The notes under the pieces: generated by a model
What the model was told of the DNA's origin: nothing
Database searches by the model: none
The model's input: only the letters and a program-made list of their open reading frames with translations
Position numbers and translations under genes: made by a program
Shown: positions 50,591-62,448 of the stretch, in pieces
Layout: every line of letters starts with the position of its first letter
How positions within the stretch are numbered: the stretch's first letter is position 1
Origin: Theobroma cacao
Lineage: Eukaryota; Streptophyta; Magnoliopsida; Malvales; Malvaceae
NCBI RefSeq assembly: GCF_000208745.1
Contig: NC_030852.1
Coordinates: 13,388,072 to 13,452,071, forward strand
DNA length: 64,000 bases
Reading direction: 5' to 3'

Positions 50591-51369
50591 TATATTAAAT
50601 TAAAAATCATATAACAATAGTCAGAATAAATTACTACCAATAGTGATTTATTCAAAACAAAATGAAAACACAACATTTATATATTAATTAAATAAACAAA
50701 ATTTAAGAAACTCAACCAGCAATAATAATGAACATAATATAATAAAAATAATCATAGAGATACAACATTGGTTTTACAATATAATCATATAAAGATTGCA
50801 TAGACACAGGTGTTAAAGATCATCATTCCCCCAAAACAACCAAAGAAACAATTGGTTTATTAAAAATAGAGTCAAAACACAATACATATTTTAGTAAAAG
50901 AACAAAAATTAAAGTATGAAATCAATAAAAGTAATGAGTGATATTTTAAACATCAAGCCAAAGCAACACTATAATTAAACAGTTACTTCAAAATTCAATG
51001 CACTACGAAAAACAATACAAAGAATGTAATCAAATGAAAAGAGGACTGGTTAATTTTTTGCTTCATTTAAGTTTTCTTGATATTACAAGAGATAAAATAA
51101 AAAAACAATAAATGATATGTACATCAGTCAGTATTAAAACAACTAAGGTTGATACAAATATTGATAAGAAATGAGAACAAAGATTGAACAAAAACAGAGC
51201 ATGATGAAACGTGACAGGCAAATTTGATCATAAATCTGTAACATATTCTAAAACAATCAAAATAAGAAAGCAACAATAAATTAAAATACGTTTTCATATC
51301 AACAATGTAAGAAGAAATAAAGTAATTATGTAATAATTAATAGCAAAAATAGGTTAAAGCACTTAATGA

Positions 51370-51530
51370 TATGTAATTGTTAGTTGGCTTGTATTTATAT
51401 ACAATCAAATACAGTTTAAATCATATGGTTAACATGTGTGAAGTAATTAACTATGAACGTAAAGAGAACGAGCAATTATAGTTAATTTTAGTTACAAATC
51501 AATATATGTTACATTCATAATTATAGTAAA
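51370..51530 (+). repeat. Second copy of the local direct duplication
   Basis: This is the partner of 50400-50590. It lacks about 30 bp that are present in the first copy near the ACAACCTGC block. Non-coding. Confidence 0.65.
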
Positions 51531-51973
51531 AGAACAAAAATTATAGTAACTCAGGACTACAATAGTATTTGTTCCAATTAATATGATTAGTGCAGGTAAA
51601 CAAATGATAAAGAAAATTTATTTTGGAGTATCTTACCTAGTTGAGACGTTGATCTCTTTAAATCTTCTTAGCATGGAGCTTTAAAAAAATTAATGACTTA
51701 AGTATTTGCTAAACTAAACAAACAAACAATTTTGTCATCGTGGTTTTATTGTTTATACTAAACAAATAGAAAAACATATCATGCAAGAATATACACATCA
51801 ATTTGAACAAAACGAAAGGGCACAGAGTTTGATTTAAAAAAAATCGAATTAAACGTGTTGTAAAAATTAGAGCATGTACCTTTGGGTAAAGCGAAACTAA
51901 TTTCTATAAATAGAAAACCAAATAACACAAAACCAAGAGCAAAAACAAATTGACCGAATAGATATGCCGATAG

Positions 51974-52045
51974 CACAAACCCAAGAACAAAAACAATACA
52001 AAATACCATCACAAACCCAAGAACAAAAACAATACAAAACACCAT
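51974..52045 (+). repeat. 36-bp tandem repeat, two copies
   Basis: Units 51974-52009 and 52010-52045 differ at one position (AAAATACC against AAAACACC). Each begins CACAAACCCAAGAAC. Confidence 0.85.
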
Positions 52046-52196
52046 CAATCTGCAAACAAAAACTCCAGTATTTTCTATATGACATAAAAAAAACCAAACC
52101 GAAAGGAATCAAGAATACAAAGTACTCAAATCTATTACTATAATCAAACTAATAAAAGGCACCAAAACAAATGAACAATGACAACATCATCAAATT

Positions 52197-52653
52197 TGTT
52201 AGGATAGTCTTGAATTGTGATTTAATTAGGATTGTTTAATTCTAATTAAATTAGTATACCTTATAAAATAGTCTTTAAATCTAGTTAGACTAGAATAACA
52301 ATTCCTAATTCTATTAGGATAAGATTCCTAATTATATTAGGATAAGGTTATTGTATTTGGCACTATAAAAGGACCCTATGAGTTAAAGAATAATCATCAC
52401 CTAAATTTAGAGAGAGTGATTTAGGTGTACGTGGAATAAGGGTTATGAGTTTGACACTGTTCTTGTAATCTCCTGATTTTTCTCTTAGTGGATTTTTCTC
52501 TGTTGCTATGCCCGTGGACGTAGGTCATCAAAAGACCGAACCACGTAAATTTTTGTGTTCTTGTGGGTGTGCTTGATTTCTTTCTTTCTTTATTCTATTG
52601 ATTGAGTTAGATATTGGGCAATTCTTTAGAGACAATTCCGTAATTTCCCAACA
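52197..52653 (+). repeat. 5' LTR of a Ty1/copia element (457 bp)
   Basis: It begins TGTTAGGATAG and ends TTTCCCAACA. TATA box TATAAAA at 52364-52370. It has the same length as the 3' LTR and differs by about 10 positions by eye. The target duplication AAATT lies at 52192-52196, with its partner at 57417-57421. Confidence 0.95.
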
Positions 52654-52656
52654 AAC

Positions 52657-52668
52657 TGGTATCAGAGC
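52657..52668 (+). other. Copia primer-binding site
   Basis: TGGTATCAGAGC, an exact initiator Met tRNA match, lies three bases after the 5' LTR. Confidence 0.92.
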
Positions 52669-55600
52669 TTCAAGGTCTTGGGTCAATCTGAATCTCGGTA
52701 TGGCAACTTCGTCGACCAAGTACGAGATTGAAAAGTTTAATGGAAGAAACGATTTCAGCCTGTGGCGTGTTAAGATACGCGCATTGCTAGTGCAACAAGG
52801 ACTGTTGAAGGCACTGAAGGGAAAAGAGCATCTTTCCTCAAATTTATCTGATGGTGAGAAAGATGACCTTATGAAAAAAGCACATAGTGCTATTCTCCTT
52901 GCTTTATCTGATGAGGTGCTAAGAGAACTCACAGATGAAGAATCTGCTACTGCAGTGTGGTTTAAACTCGAAAGTATTTATATGACCAAGTCCCTGACGA
53001 ATCAGCTTTATATGAAGCAACGATTGTATACTCTCAAGATGAGTGAAGGTACGTCCGTTAATACCCACATTGATGAATTTAATAGAGTTATTCTTGATTT
53101 AAAGAATATCAATGTTAAAATTGAGGATGAAAACTTAACCCTAATTCTTTTATGTTCTTTGCCTCCATTGTATGAAAACTTCGTGGATACTATGCTATAC
53201 GGCCGAGACACTCTTACTTTCGAGGATGTAAGGGCATCTTTAAATTCCAAGGAATTAAAGAAGAAAGTTGGTGGTATTCGGAATGAAAATCAAGCAGAAG
53301 GTTTGGTTGTAAATAAAGGTAGAGGTAAAGAGAAAGGCTTAGACAGAAAAGGTAAATCTAGATCCAAATCTAGATCAAGAGGAAAGACTTGTTGGAACTG
53401 TGGTAAAAAAGGTCACTTTCGTCAAGACTGTACTAAATTCAAGGGTGATGAAAAGATAAATAAGTCTGAAAATACTGCAAACGTAGTTGAAGATGATTTT
53501 GATACTTTTGAGGAAGCTGATAGTGTTCTTGCAGTTACTAATGGTAACCTGAAGGATACATGGATCTTAGATTCGGCCTGTTGCTTCCACATATGTCCTA
53601 GGCGTGATTGGTTTACAACTTATCAATCTGTTGATATGGGCACTGTACAATTAGGAGATGATTTCTCTCTCTCAGTTGTTGGGATTGGCACAATTCGAAT
53701 CAAGATAGTTTGATTGTATAGTAAGGGCACTTGAGGTGAAACATGTACCTAACATGAAAAAGAATTTGATATCCTTGAGTTTGTTAGATAAGAAAGGTTG
53801 CAAATATAGTGGCCAAGATAGTGTCTTGAATGTATCTAAAGGAACCTTAACTATCATGAAAGGTAAGTTATCCGGTGGCCTCTATCGTCTAGTGGGAAGT
53901 ACGATTATTAGAACTGCTTCTGTAGTCTCATCCCCTGATCCTGATGATGATGTTATACATTTATGGCATATGAGATTATGTCATATGAGTGAGAAAGGAA
54001 TGACAAAACTGAGTAAGCATAGTTTGCTATGTGGTCAAAAGATCTGAAGATAGATTTCTGTGAACATTGCATCTATGGAAAACAACACCGAGTGAAATTT
54101 AGCATTGCTACACATCGAACCAAGAGTACAGTAAACTACATCCACTCAGATTTATGGGGTTCTTTTCCTGTGGCATCAAAAGGTGGATCATTATACATGT
54201 TAACATTTATTGATGATTTTTCAAGAAAAGTATGGACGTATTTTTTGAAGGCTAAAAGTGAAGTGTTTACCACTTTTTTGCAATGGAAGGCATTGATCGA
54301 GAAGTAGACTGGGAAAAGGATCAAGCGCTTTCAAACAGCTAACGGTTTGGAATTTTGCAAAGGTGAGTTTGATCTATTATGCAAGAATGAGGGAATCATT
54401 AGACATCGCACTATCATCAAAACACCATAACAAAACGGTATTGCAGAACGGATGAATAGAACACTTGTTGAAAGAGCAAGATGCATGCTTTCTAATGCTG
54501 GTTTATCTAAAATATTCTGACAGAAGCTATCAACATGGCTTGCTACTTGGTAAATCGGTCTCCATCAACTGCAATTGAATTAAAGACTCCCGAGGAAGTT
54601 TGGTCAAGTAAACCCGCTGATTACTCTATATTGAGAGTATTGGTTGTCCACTTTTGCTCATGTAAATGATGGTAAGCTTGAGCTGAGGGTAAAGAAGTGC
54701 ATATTCCTAGGCTATGCATCTGGGGTAAAAGGTTATCGACTGTGGTGTACTGATCCGAAATCTCCCAAGTTTATGTTAAGTCGGGATGTAACCTTTGACG
54801 AGTTTGCATTACTTCATGGGATAAAATCTAGAATTGCAATCTCATCAGACCAAGAAGTGGACAAGCAGGTGGAGCTTGAAATCAATGCTCCTGGGACAGT
54901 GCAAGATGATAGTGAAATCCAAAATGAATCACAAGAGGAACAAGAATCAGTATCTCATATACAACAACGAAGCATTGCTACAGACAGATCTAGAAGGATT
55001 TCAAAAGCTCCTCAGAAGTTTGATGATTTTGTTACTTGTGTGGAGCGTGATTTTGATTCTTATGTTTTATCTGTGGCTGAAGAAGTAGAGACTAATGAGC
55101 CTTACTCTTATCGTGAGGCAATTACTTGTATCGAGTCTTCTCAATGGCTAACTACTATGAATGAGGAGATTGAGTCTTTACACCGAAATCAAACATGGGA
55201 GCTTGTGAAACCACCTAAGGGCCAAAAAGTTGTGGGATGCAAATGGGTCTTCAAGAAAAAGGAAGGGATCCTAGGGGTTGAAAATGCTAGATTTAAAGCA
55301 CGACTTGTGGCAAAGGGGTATGCACAAAGAGAGGGAATTGGCTATAATGAAGTATTCTCTCCTGTCGTGAGGCATAGTTCAATCCGCGTGTTGCTTGCTA
55401 TAGTGGCATATTTTAACTTTGAGTTGGAGCAACTTGATGTCAAAACAGCGTTTTTACATGGTAAGCTTGAAGAGCGGATCTACATGCAACAACCTGAGGG
55501 ATTCGTTGTTCCAGGTATGGAAGATTGTGTATGTTTACTTAAAAAGTCATTATATGGCTTAAAACAATCTCCTAGGCAATGGTATAAAAGGTTTGATATG

Positions 55601-56257
55601 TTCATGGAGGCACATGGGTACACTAGAAGTGTACATGATGGTTGTGTCTACTATAAAAGGCTTCCAAATGATTCGTTTATCTATTTGTTGTTGTATGTGG
55701 ATGACATGCCTATTGTTGCCAAAAGTATGTCAGACATTGATGTTTTAAAGGAGCAGCTTAGTGGTGAGTTTGAGATGAAAGACTTAGGTGATGCAAAGAA
55801 AATATTGGGTAGGGAAATTGTCAAAGATAGACGAGCGTCGAGATTATGTTTGTCACAAAAAAAATACATTCAAAAGGTACTAGAACGTTTTGGAATGCAA
55901 GATGCTAAGTCTGTGACTACTCCATTGGGACTACACCTAAAACTTTCAACTGGTTTATCACCACAAACAGAGGATGAGAAAGAGTACATGACTCGTGTTC
56001 CTTATGCTAATGCAGTGGGTAGCATTATGTATGCTATGGTATGTACTAGGCCTGATATTTCACATGCTGTTAGTATGGTTAGTAGATTCATGGATAAACC
56101 AGGAAAAGGATATTGGCAAGCTGTGAAGTGGATCTTTCGATATTTAAAAGGCACTATAGATATTGGCTTAGTATATGAAGGAGGTGCAAACACTAGTTGT
56201 AATGTGGTTGGCTTCTCTGATTCAGATTTTGCTTGTGATCTAGATAGTAGAAGATCT

Positions 56258-56466
56258 CAAACGGGGTATGTGTTCACTTCTCTCAGATCTGCAAATCAGT
56301 TGGGAAAACAGTTCTTCAATCAACCGTTGCTTTGTCTACAACTGAAGCTGAATATATGGTTGTGACCGAGGCAGTGAAAGAGGCTTTGTGGCTTAAAGGC
56401 TTGGTTAGTGATCTTGGTTTTGAACAGACACAAACAGTTGTGTTTTTTGTGATAGTCAAAGTGCTA
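56258..56466 (+). repeat. Duplicated RNase H segment, first copy
   Basis: 209 bases nearly identical to 56468-56672, directly followed by one N. Differences are almost all one- or two-base indels in homopolymers (extra T near 56278, extra A, extra G and AA, TTTTTT against TTTT). They destroy the reading frame, whereas the second copy is open. This is the pattern of an uncorrected long-read end joined beside the correct sequence. Confidence 0.85.
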
Positions 56467-56467
56467 N
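56467..56467. other. Single-N assembly join
   Basis: One N separates the two copies of the RNase H segment. Confidence 0.9.
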
Positions 56468-56947
56468 CAAACGGGGTATGTGTTCACTCTCTCAGGATCT
56501 GCAATCAGTTGGAAAACAGTTCTTCAATCAACCGTTGCTTTGTTTACAACTGAAGCTGAATATATGGTTGTGACCGAGGCAGTGAAAGAGGCTTTGTGGC
56601 TTAAAGGCTTGGTTAGTGATCTTGGTTTTGAACAAACACAAACAGTTGTGTTTTGTGATAGTCAAAGTGCTATACATTTGACTAAAAATCAGATGTTTCA
56701 TGAGAGAACCAAACACATCCAAGTCAAGTGTAACTTCGTTCGAGAGATTATTTCTAAAAGTGACATTGTAGTAAAGAAAATAGCTACAGATGAAAATTTG
56801 GCAGATATGCTAACTAAGTCAGTTTCTGGGATAAAGTTCAAGCATTGCTTGGACTTGATCGGTGTTCATAGTGCTTGAGGCCCTTTGGTGCATTGGCGGT
56901 GTCGATAGAGATTGGTTCGTAAGGTGGAGCTTGGTGAATTCAAGCCT

Positions 56948-56959
56948 AAGGTGGAGATT
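56948..56959 (+). other. Copia polypurine tract
   Basis: AAGGTGGAGATT lies immediately before the 3' LTR and is the expected plus-strand primer site. Confidence 0.85.
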
Positions 56960-57416
56960 TGTTAGGATAGTCTTGAATTGTGATTTAATTAGGATTGTTT
57001 AATTCTAATTAAATTAGTATACTTTATAAAATAGTCTTTAAATCTAGTTAGACTAGAATAATAATTCCTAATTCTATTAGGATAAGATTCCTAATTATAT
57101 TAGGATAAGGTTATTGTATTTGGCACTATAAAAGGACCCTATGAGTTAAAGAATAATCATCACCTAAATTTAGAGAGAGTAATTTAGGTGTACGTGGGAT
57201 AAGGGTTATGAGTTTGACACTGTTCTTGTAATCTCCTGATTTTTCTCTTAGTGGATTTTTCTCTGTTGCTGTGCCCGTGGACGTAGGTCATCAAAAGACC
57301 GAACCACATAAATTCTTGTGTTCTTGTGGGTGTGCTTGATTTCTTTCTTTCTTTATTCTATTGATTGAGTTAGATCTTGGGCAATTCTTTAGAGACAATT
57401 TCGCAATTTCCCAACA
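56960..57416 (+). repeat. 3' LTR of the Ty1/copia element (457 bp)
   Basis: Begins TGTTAGGATAG and ends TTTCCCAACA. TATA box at 57127-57133. It is followed by the target copy AAATT. About 2% difference from the 5' LTR by eye count suggests insertion within roughly the last million years, if typical plant LTR rates hold (inference). Confidence 0.95.
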
Positions 57417-57421
57417 AAATT

Positions 57422-60391
57422 GAAACTCCAGTATTTTCTATATGACATAGATAAGAATCAAAACATTACCAAATACTACATTTGACAGTTTAGCAAACAA
57501 GAAAACAAAGGAGCAGATGAAAGAAAACCCAGAGAGAACCAAGTAAGAGTAATACAGAACAGAAATAAAAACACTCCCACCAATGTCCGAGAACCAAGGA
57601 ATTGAGAAATGATACACAGCAAGTGTTCTGAAACCATAGATTTGAAACACTCTTACGAAGAAATCAACGAAATGTAATTCTTGATGACCAAAGACAGATT
57701 GATAAAAAGGATGTAGGTCCGTGTAGCCACACAAAAACTGAAAATGCTTATGTGGACAAAATCTATTGCACACATGCGCTTAAAACAAATGGGGAAACCA
57801 AGGCTACAACACACACACGGGTGAAAAAGCTTACCTTCTCGAACACATAAATGGCACATATAATTGTAAGCTCTAAAAGCGTGGAAAATGGTGTGGGTTG
57901 TAAACTGAACTCCCTAAACCCGACCTAATACCAAGAACCAACTTGTTGACTACACGGGAAGAGAAGATGAGAGTGAACACACAAACTTTCTCCAAAACAC
58001 GCATATAATCGTGAGCTCTAGAAGTAGGGAAAGTGACATGGGCTGTAAACCAGGTTCCTAAAACCAGATCCTATACCAAGATCCAAGGCATTGACTACAT
58101 GGGAGAGAGGATGAAAGCAAACACACACAACTTCTCTAGCACACTACAAACACAACTCTTCACACTAACACACATTACACCACACTACACATAACACACA
58201 CACAAAGGTCCACACAGGCCCACATCAAACTTCTTTTCTCTCTTTTCCTGATCAAAGTTATGTGGACGTGGCGCAAAAGAAAATAAAGACGTGGCTTTCA
58301 AACATACCTTAAATGTGGCTATACTTGAGGGTGTTTTTGGACCTCCCTTTTACTTATAGTAATAGATTGCTAAAAACCATGAGATAAACTGTTATTTGTG
58401 TTAACATGGCTAAGACATGGAGCTGATGTGTGCATTTATCCCTGATATGGTGCTGAGGTATTGTTGATATGAAATTTTTAATTATTTGTTTAGGTGACAT
58501 GGTGTTGAAAACAACTATCAATCATATTAAAAACGGAGTGAAAATTTAAATTTTTTTAATGTAAAATCAAACTTTGAGATATTTAATATATAAAATCCTA
58601 ACTATAGTAGTAAATTTTATTATCTTAATACCTTAGATGTCAAGATCTGAAGGTAAACAAGTCTAAAAACCAAAATACTCTTATGCATTAAGCTTGGGAT
58701 GTTGCAAACCACAAACTGCTTAATCGTCCAATCTTCAATGGTAATCCACACGAATGCCCATTGAAAATAACTACAACAAATATTGGTTTGCTTGTGGTTG
58801 TAAGGACCAATGCTTTTTAGGAAATAGACACATGACTTTCTTATTTCTGAAGAGAAACCTAAAACAACAAAGAGGAAGAAGAGGGTAAATTGATTTCCAA
58901 GGTTTGCTCTATTAGGGTTGACATATATTTAACCCTTAGCTAATTTCTCTAATCTCTTATCTTGCTTGCCTTTCAAGTGTTTTATGAGTTTTAGTGTCTT
59001 TCATACGTAATCTTAACTAGGGATGTCAATAGGTAAGGTATTTGATATTTTAAGATACATTACCATAACCCTATTAATTAGTAAGGTACACGAACCCTAT
59101 AAATATGCAAATGAAATTAAAAAAAACTACTAGAACATGTACCTTAATGCCCTATACATCACCCATTAAATGCCTAAACCTATTAAATTACTTGAAACTG
59201 AAAGTAGAATAAGTGAGAAATTTATATCACATCTAATTATTATGCAATTTGCTAATAATTTAATTTTACTAAAGCAAACAAACATTAAAATTCAAATTCA
59301 AATAACAAACAATTTTAAAATAACTTAAACAACTTAAACAACTTAAATAACTAAAAACTAAATAAAAAAATCTATAGCTATTTTTTTAGTCATGAGAAAT
59401 CATTTTTGTTCATCAACAAACAACATCATATGCAATTGTGGCATACTCAAAGACAATAACAACAATACAACATATCACAAACTGTTAGGAAAAGTCATGC
59501 AAACAATTTACAAAACAAAGCAAAAATTTAAAATCTTTCCCTCAAGCAAGATCATCTTTGGTTGTTTAATATAGATTTAACCCTAGCTATTTGGTACAAG
59601 TTTGTTATACTTTTGTGACTTTAATATCTACAACAAGAGCTACACAACAATTGGCATTTCAAAAAACCTCCCACCAAGTTTAGGTTGTTGCAAGCCTTAA
59701 GTTACCCACTGTACAACTTTCAATGGTGATCCACACAAGATACAATTTATAAAAAAAAGAAAAGCACCACAAGTGGTTATGGCATTTGCTTGCTTTCAAG
59801 GCTAATGCATAAAAGGTGTTGGTTTCGTACTCTTCACCCATGGTGGAGGAAAAAGAGGGACAATCAAGTAGCTGCACAAGGAAAAAAAAGGTGACATGAT
59901 TTTGACATTCTTAAATTAACATAGTTAATATGTAATTAGGTTTAATACAAATTTTTTATTAATTAAAAAAATTGCCCCACCTTGTTTGAACATATTCAAT
60001 TAAATCCTTAAAGTTCATAACTTCTTTCAATTAAGTCCAACTTAATCCTCAGTCTTTGCATTCTTAAATTGACATCTTTTAAAGGTATATGACACATTAA
60101 GTTCTTAATATGTTGCCAATAAATACAAACTATAATCCCAAACAATATTCAAATTAGATGAATGAAACACATTTTCATTCATCATCAATTCCTAATTTGA
60201 TTAATTCATATCTAATTTAAGATTGACATATAACAATGTGTCATGACTACGTAAATGTTAAGAAAAGGTAAAGAGGTTTGCCTCAACTTTTCAGTGTCAG
60301 CCTACTAGTGTAATTTGATCATTCATTATCTAATATCCTAATAAGATACAGAACATGGTTTAGTGTTTACTCTATAATTATCTTTCATTTC
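57422..60391. other. Intergenic region with local duplications
   Basis: No gene is supported. A diverged ~150-bp tandem duplication lies at 57853-58150, followed by CA-rich low-complexity sequence (58140-58210). Two related stretches at 58690-58860 and 59670-59880 share TTCAATGGTRATCCACAC and GTTGCAA, and on minus read VWITIE in both. They may be exon relics of an old gene family that I cannot name. Around 59022, AGGGATGTCAATAGG resembles the terminus of a common plant MITE type. The rest is AT-rich. Confidence 0.5.
57853..58150 (+). repeat. Diverged ~150-bp tandem duplication
   Basis: Unit 1 from about 57857 and unit 2 from about 58002 share, in order, ATAAT(T/C)GT(A/G)AGCTCTA, GGG(T/C)TGTAAAC, CCTA(A)TACCAAGA, TTGACTACA(C/T)GGGA and AACACACA. 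Differences are spread throughout. Confidence 0.75.
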
Positions 60392-62448
60392 ATGCATCTA
60401 GTGAAGGAGATGTTGCCATTGGATGAAGCTTTACTGAAAAACTTCTATATAATGAAGAAAAAGCTAACTCAACTTGGACTTGGTTATGTTAAAATACCTG
60501 CTTGTAAAAACAATTGCATGTTATTTTATAAAAAAAAATGTACTGAGTTGCCTTATTGTTCAATTTGTGGTCATTTTCAGTATAAATTGAATAAATCAAG
60601 TAGAGAAAGGGAAAAGAAAATTTCATGTAAAATTCTATGTTACCTTTCACTCATACCTATATTACACGAGCTTTATATGTCAACAAAAATCGTAAAACAC
60701 ATGAGATGGCATGCTAGTAACCAATCTATTGATGGAGTGCTTAGACATCCCATTGATGGTGAGGCTTGGCAACACTTTAATCATACATAGCAATCTTTTG
60801 TTGTAAAACCTCACAATGTGAGGCTCGATTTATGTTGAGATGGTTTCAGTCTATTTGGATTGGTTGCCAAACCTTTTTATGTGTGGCTAGTAATTCTCAT
60901 TGTGTACAACTTACCTTTGTGGATGTGAATGAAGTAACTATACATCTTTCTTAATATGGTCATCCCAAAAAAGAAAAGCCTAAGACAAAATATTGATGTT
61001 TTCTTGAAACCTTTGATAGATGAGTTAAAAATATTGTGGGACGATGGCATTGTGACCTATGATACGTTTTGGAAACAGAAATTTATTTTATGAGTAGCAC
61101 TTTTATGGACAATTAATGATTTTCTTGCATATGGTACGTTGTCCAAATGGAACACTCATGGACATTTATCATGTCTCCATTGCATGGAACATGTGAAGTC
61201 TTTCATATTGGAGCATGGGAAGGAGACTTTTTTATTATCATCATCAATTTTTGCTAATGAAGCATTCCTTTTGTCAATAAAGAGATGTATCTTAAAAACT
61301 TGTTGAACTGAACTCTCCAATTCCTTGCTTATTTGGTGAAGAGATTTTGAAACAGTTGGATTCAATTCATAATATCACATGTGGGACAAAGGTTTGTTAA
61401 CACAAGCTTTCTAGCTTTAGTTATACTCATAATTGGGTAAAGAAGTACAAATTGTGAGAGTTAACTTATTGGCATACAATTTCTTTCATCATAATTTGGA
61501 TCTGATGCATATTGAGTGTAATGTGTTTGAGAATATATTAAACAAGATAATAGATATTAAGGGGAAGACAAAAGACAATATATTGTAAGCAACCAAAATT
61601 GCATTTGATTATGAATAATGGAAAATTTTTAAATTGAAAGCCTCATTCACTTTGAGTAAGGAGAAAAAAAAAACAGTGTGCATGGGTGAAACAATTAAGA
61701 CTTCAAGATGGTTTCACCAATAACAAAGCTTGGTGTGTTAATAAGGATTACCACAAAATTTATGGGATGAAAAGTCATGACTATCATGTTTTTATCCAAC
61801 TTTTGCTCCTAATTACCTTTCGTGATATGGTTCTTAACTTTATTTGAAGTGCAATTGTTGAGATTTCATATTTCTTTTGAGATTTGTTTTTAACTGAATT
61901 ACATGTTGATCATATGAAGGAATTGGAAGGAAACATTGTGGAAACTATATGCAAACTAGAAAAGATATTTCTTCCAAGATTTTTTGACTATATAGAGCAT
62001 TTATCAATTCACTTAGCTTACAAGGCTAAGGTTGATGGACTTGTCTTTTGATGGATTCATATTTTTGAGAGGTATCGTGCTTCAAGATCATTAAAATTTA
62101 AAACATTGAATGAAAAAAATTCATTTCTAGAAGTATATAATTAATTCTATTTTGATGTTTAGGTTTTTGCATTATCTTAAAAAAAAGTGAAAAATCAAGC
62201 ATCTATTGAACAATCCATATGCAAAGCATATATAATCGAGGAAATTTTATTGTTTTGCTCGATGTATTTCGAACCCATTATGCCAACAAGATTAACCGAG
62301 TGCCACAAAATGATGATGACGGAGATGTGGAAGCAATGTTCAATCATTGACATATCAATCCATGTGCACGTGTATAAGGGAATTCATCATTTATATTCCA
62401 AAGGTGTTACGACATTCACGCATGCTCACTTACACAATTTTCTACTAT
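60392..62448 (+). pseudogene. CACTA (En/Spm) TNP2-type transposase relic
   Basis: The first frame (60392-60790) reads LGLGYVKIPACKNNCMLFYK with a following CSICGH, then SLIPILHELYMSTKIVKHMR and GEAWQHFNHT. These are typical of the TNP2 transposase domain of plant CACTA elements. Further blocks lie in changing frames: YNLPLWMCMKEV near 60910, ELKILWDDGIVTYDTFW near 61030 and ALLWTINDFLAYGTLSKW near 61105. Later come SIHLAYKAKVDG near 62005 and AYIIEEILLFCSMYFE near 62225. Many stops and shifts interrupt it. No CACTA termini were found. The relic is cut at 62449 by an LTR. Confidence 0.82.

Larger units (their letters stand above)
48644..52191. other. AT-rich intergenic region
   Basis: No gene is supported in 3.5 kb. 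Poly-T tracts fill 48900-49080. A perfect hairpin lies at 49686-49775, a diverged duplication at 50400-50590 and 51370-51530, and a 36-bp tandem repeat at 51974-52045. Open frames on minus at 49887-50158 and 51779-52112 are low-complexity translations, rich in F and L, and are not believable proteins. Confidence 0.6.
52700..56878 (+). pseudogene. Ty1/copia gag-pol polyprotein, frame-broken
   Basis: The ATG at 52700 opens MATSSTKYEIEKFNGRNDFS, a UBN2-type gag. A CCHC knuckle CWNCGKKGHFRQDC is at 53390-53431. The protease reads WILDSACCFH, so the usual D-S-G is D-S-A. A stop or frameshift at about 53711 ends this frame. Integrase occupies about 53740-54530, with its GAG-pre-integrase region, DDFSRKVW and GIAERMNRTL. 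The second catalytic block reads TANGLEF instead of TDNG, losing the acidic residue, and stops lie at 54305 and near 54428. Another shift near 54520-54640 precedes a long open frame (54644-56365). That frame has the RVT_2 domain (KGYAQREGIGYNEVFSPV) and an intact YVDD at 55694-55705. RNase H (FSDSDFACDLDSRRSQTGY) is broken near 56285 and resumes after a duplicated piece, ending at 56878. The element order gag-PR-INT-RT-RH is that of Ty1/copia. Confidence 0.93.

Noticed and set aside
51779..52112. Hydrophobic minus-strand protein with repeated VFCIVFVLGFV
   Set aside because: The peptide repeat comes from the 36-bp DNA tandem repeat at 51974-52045, and there is no other gene signal.
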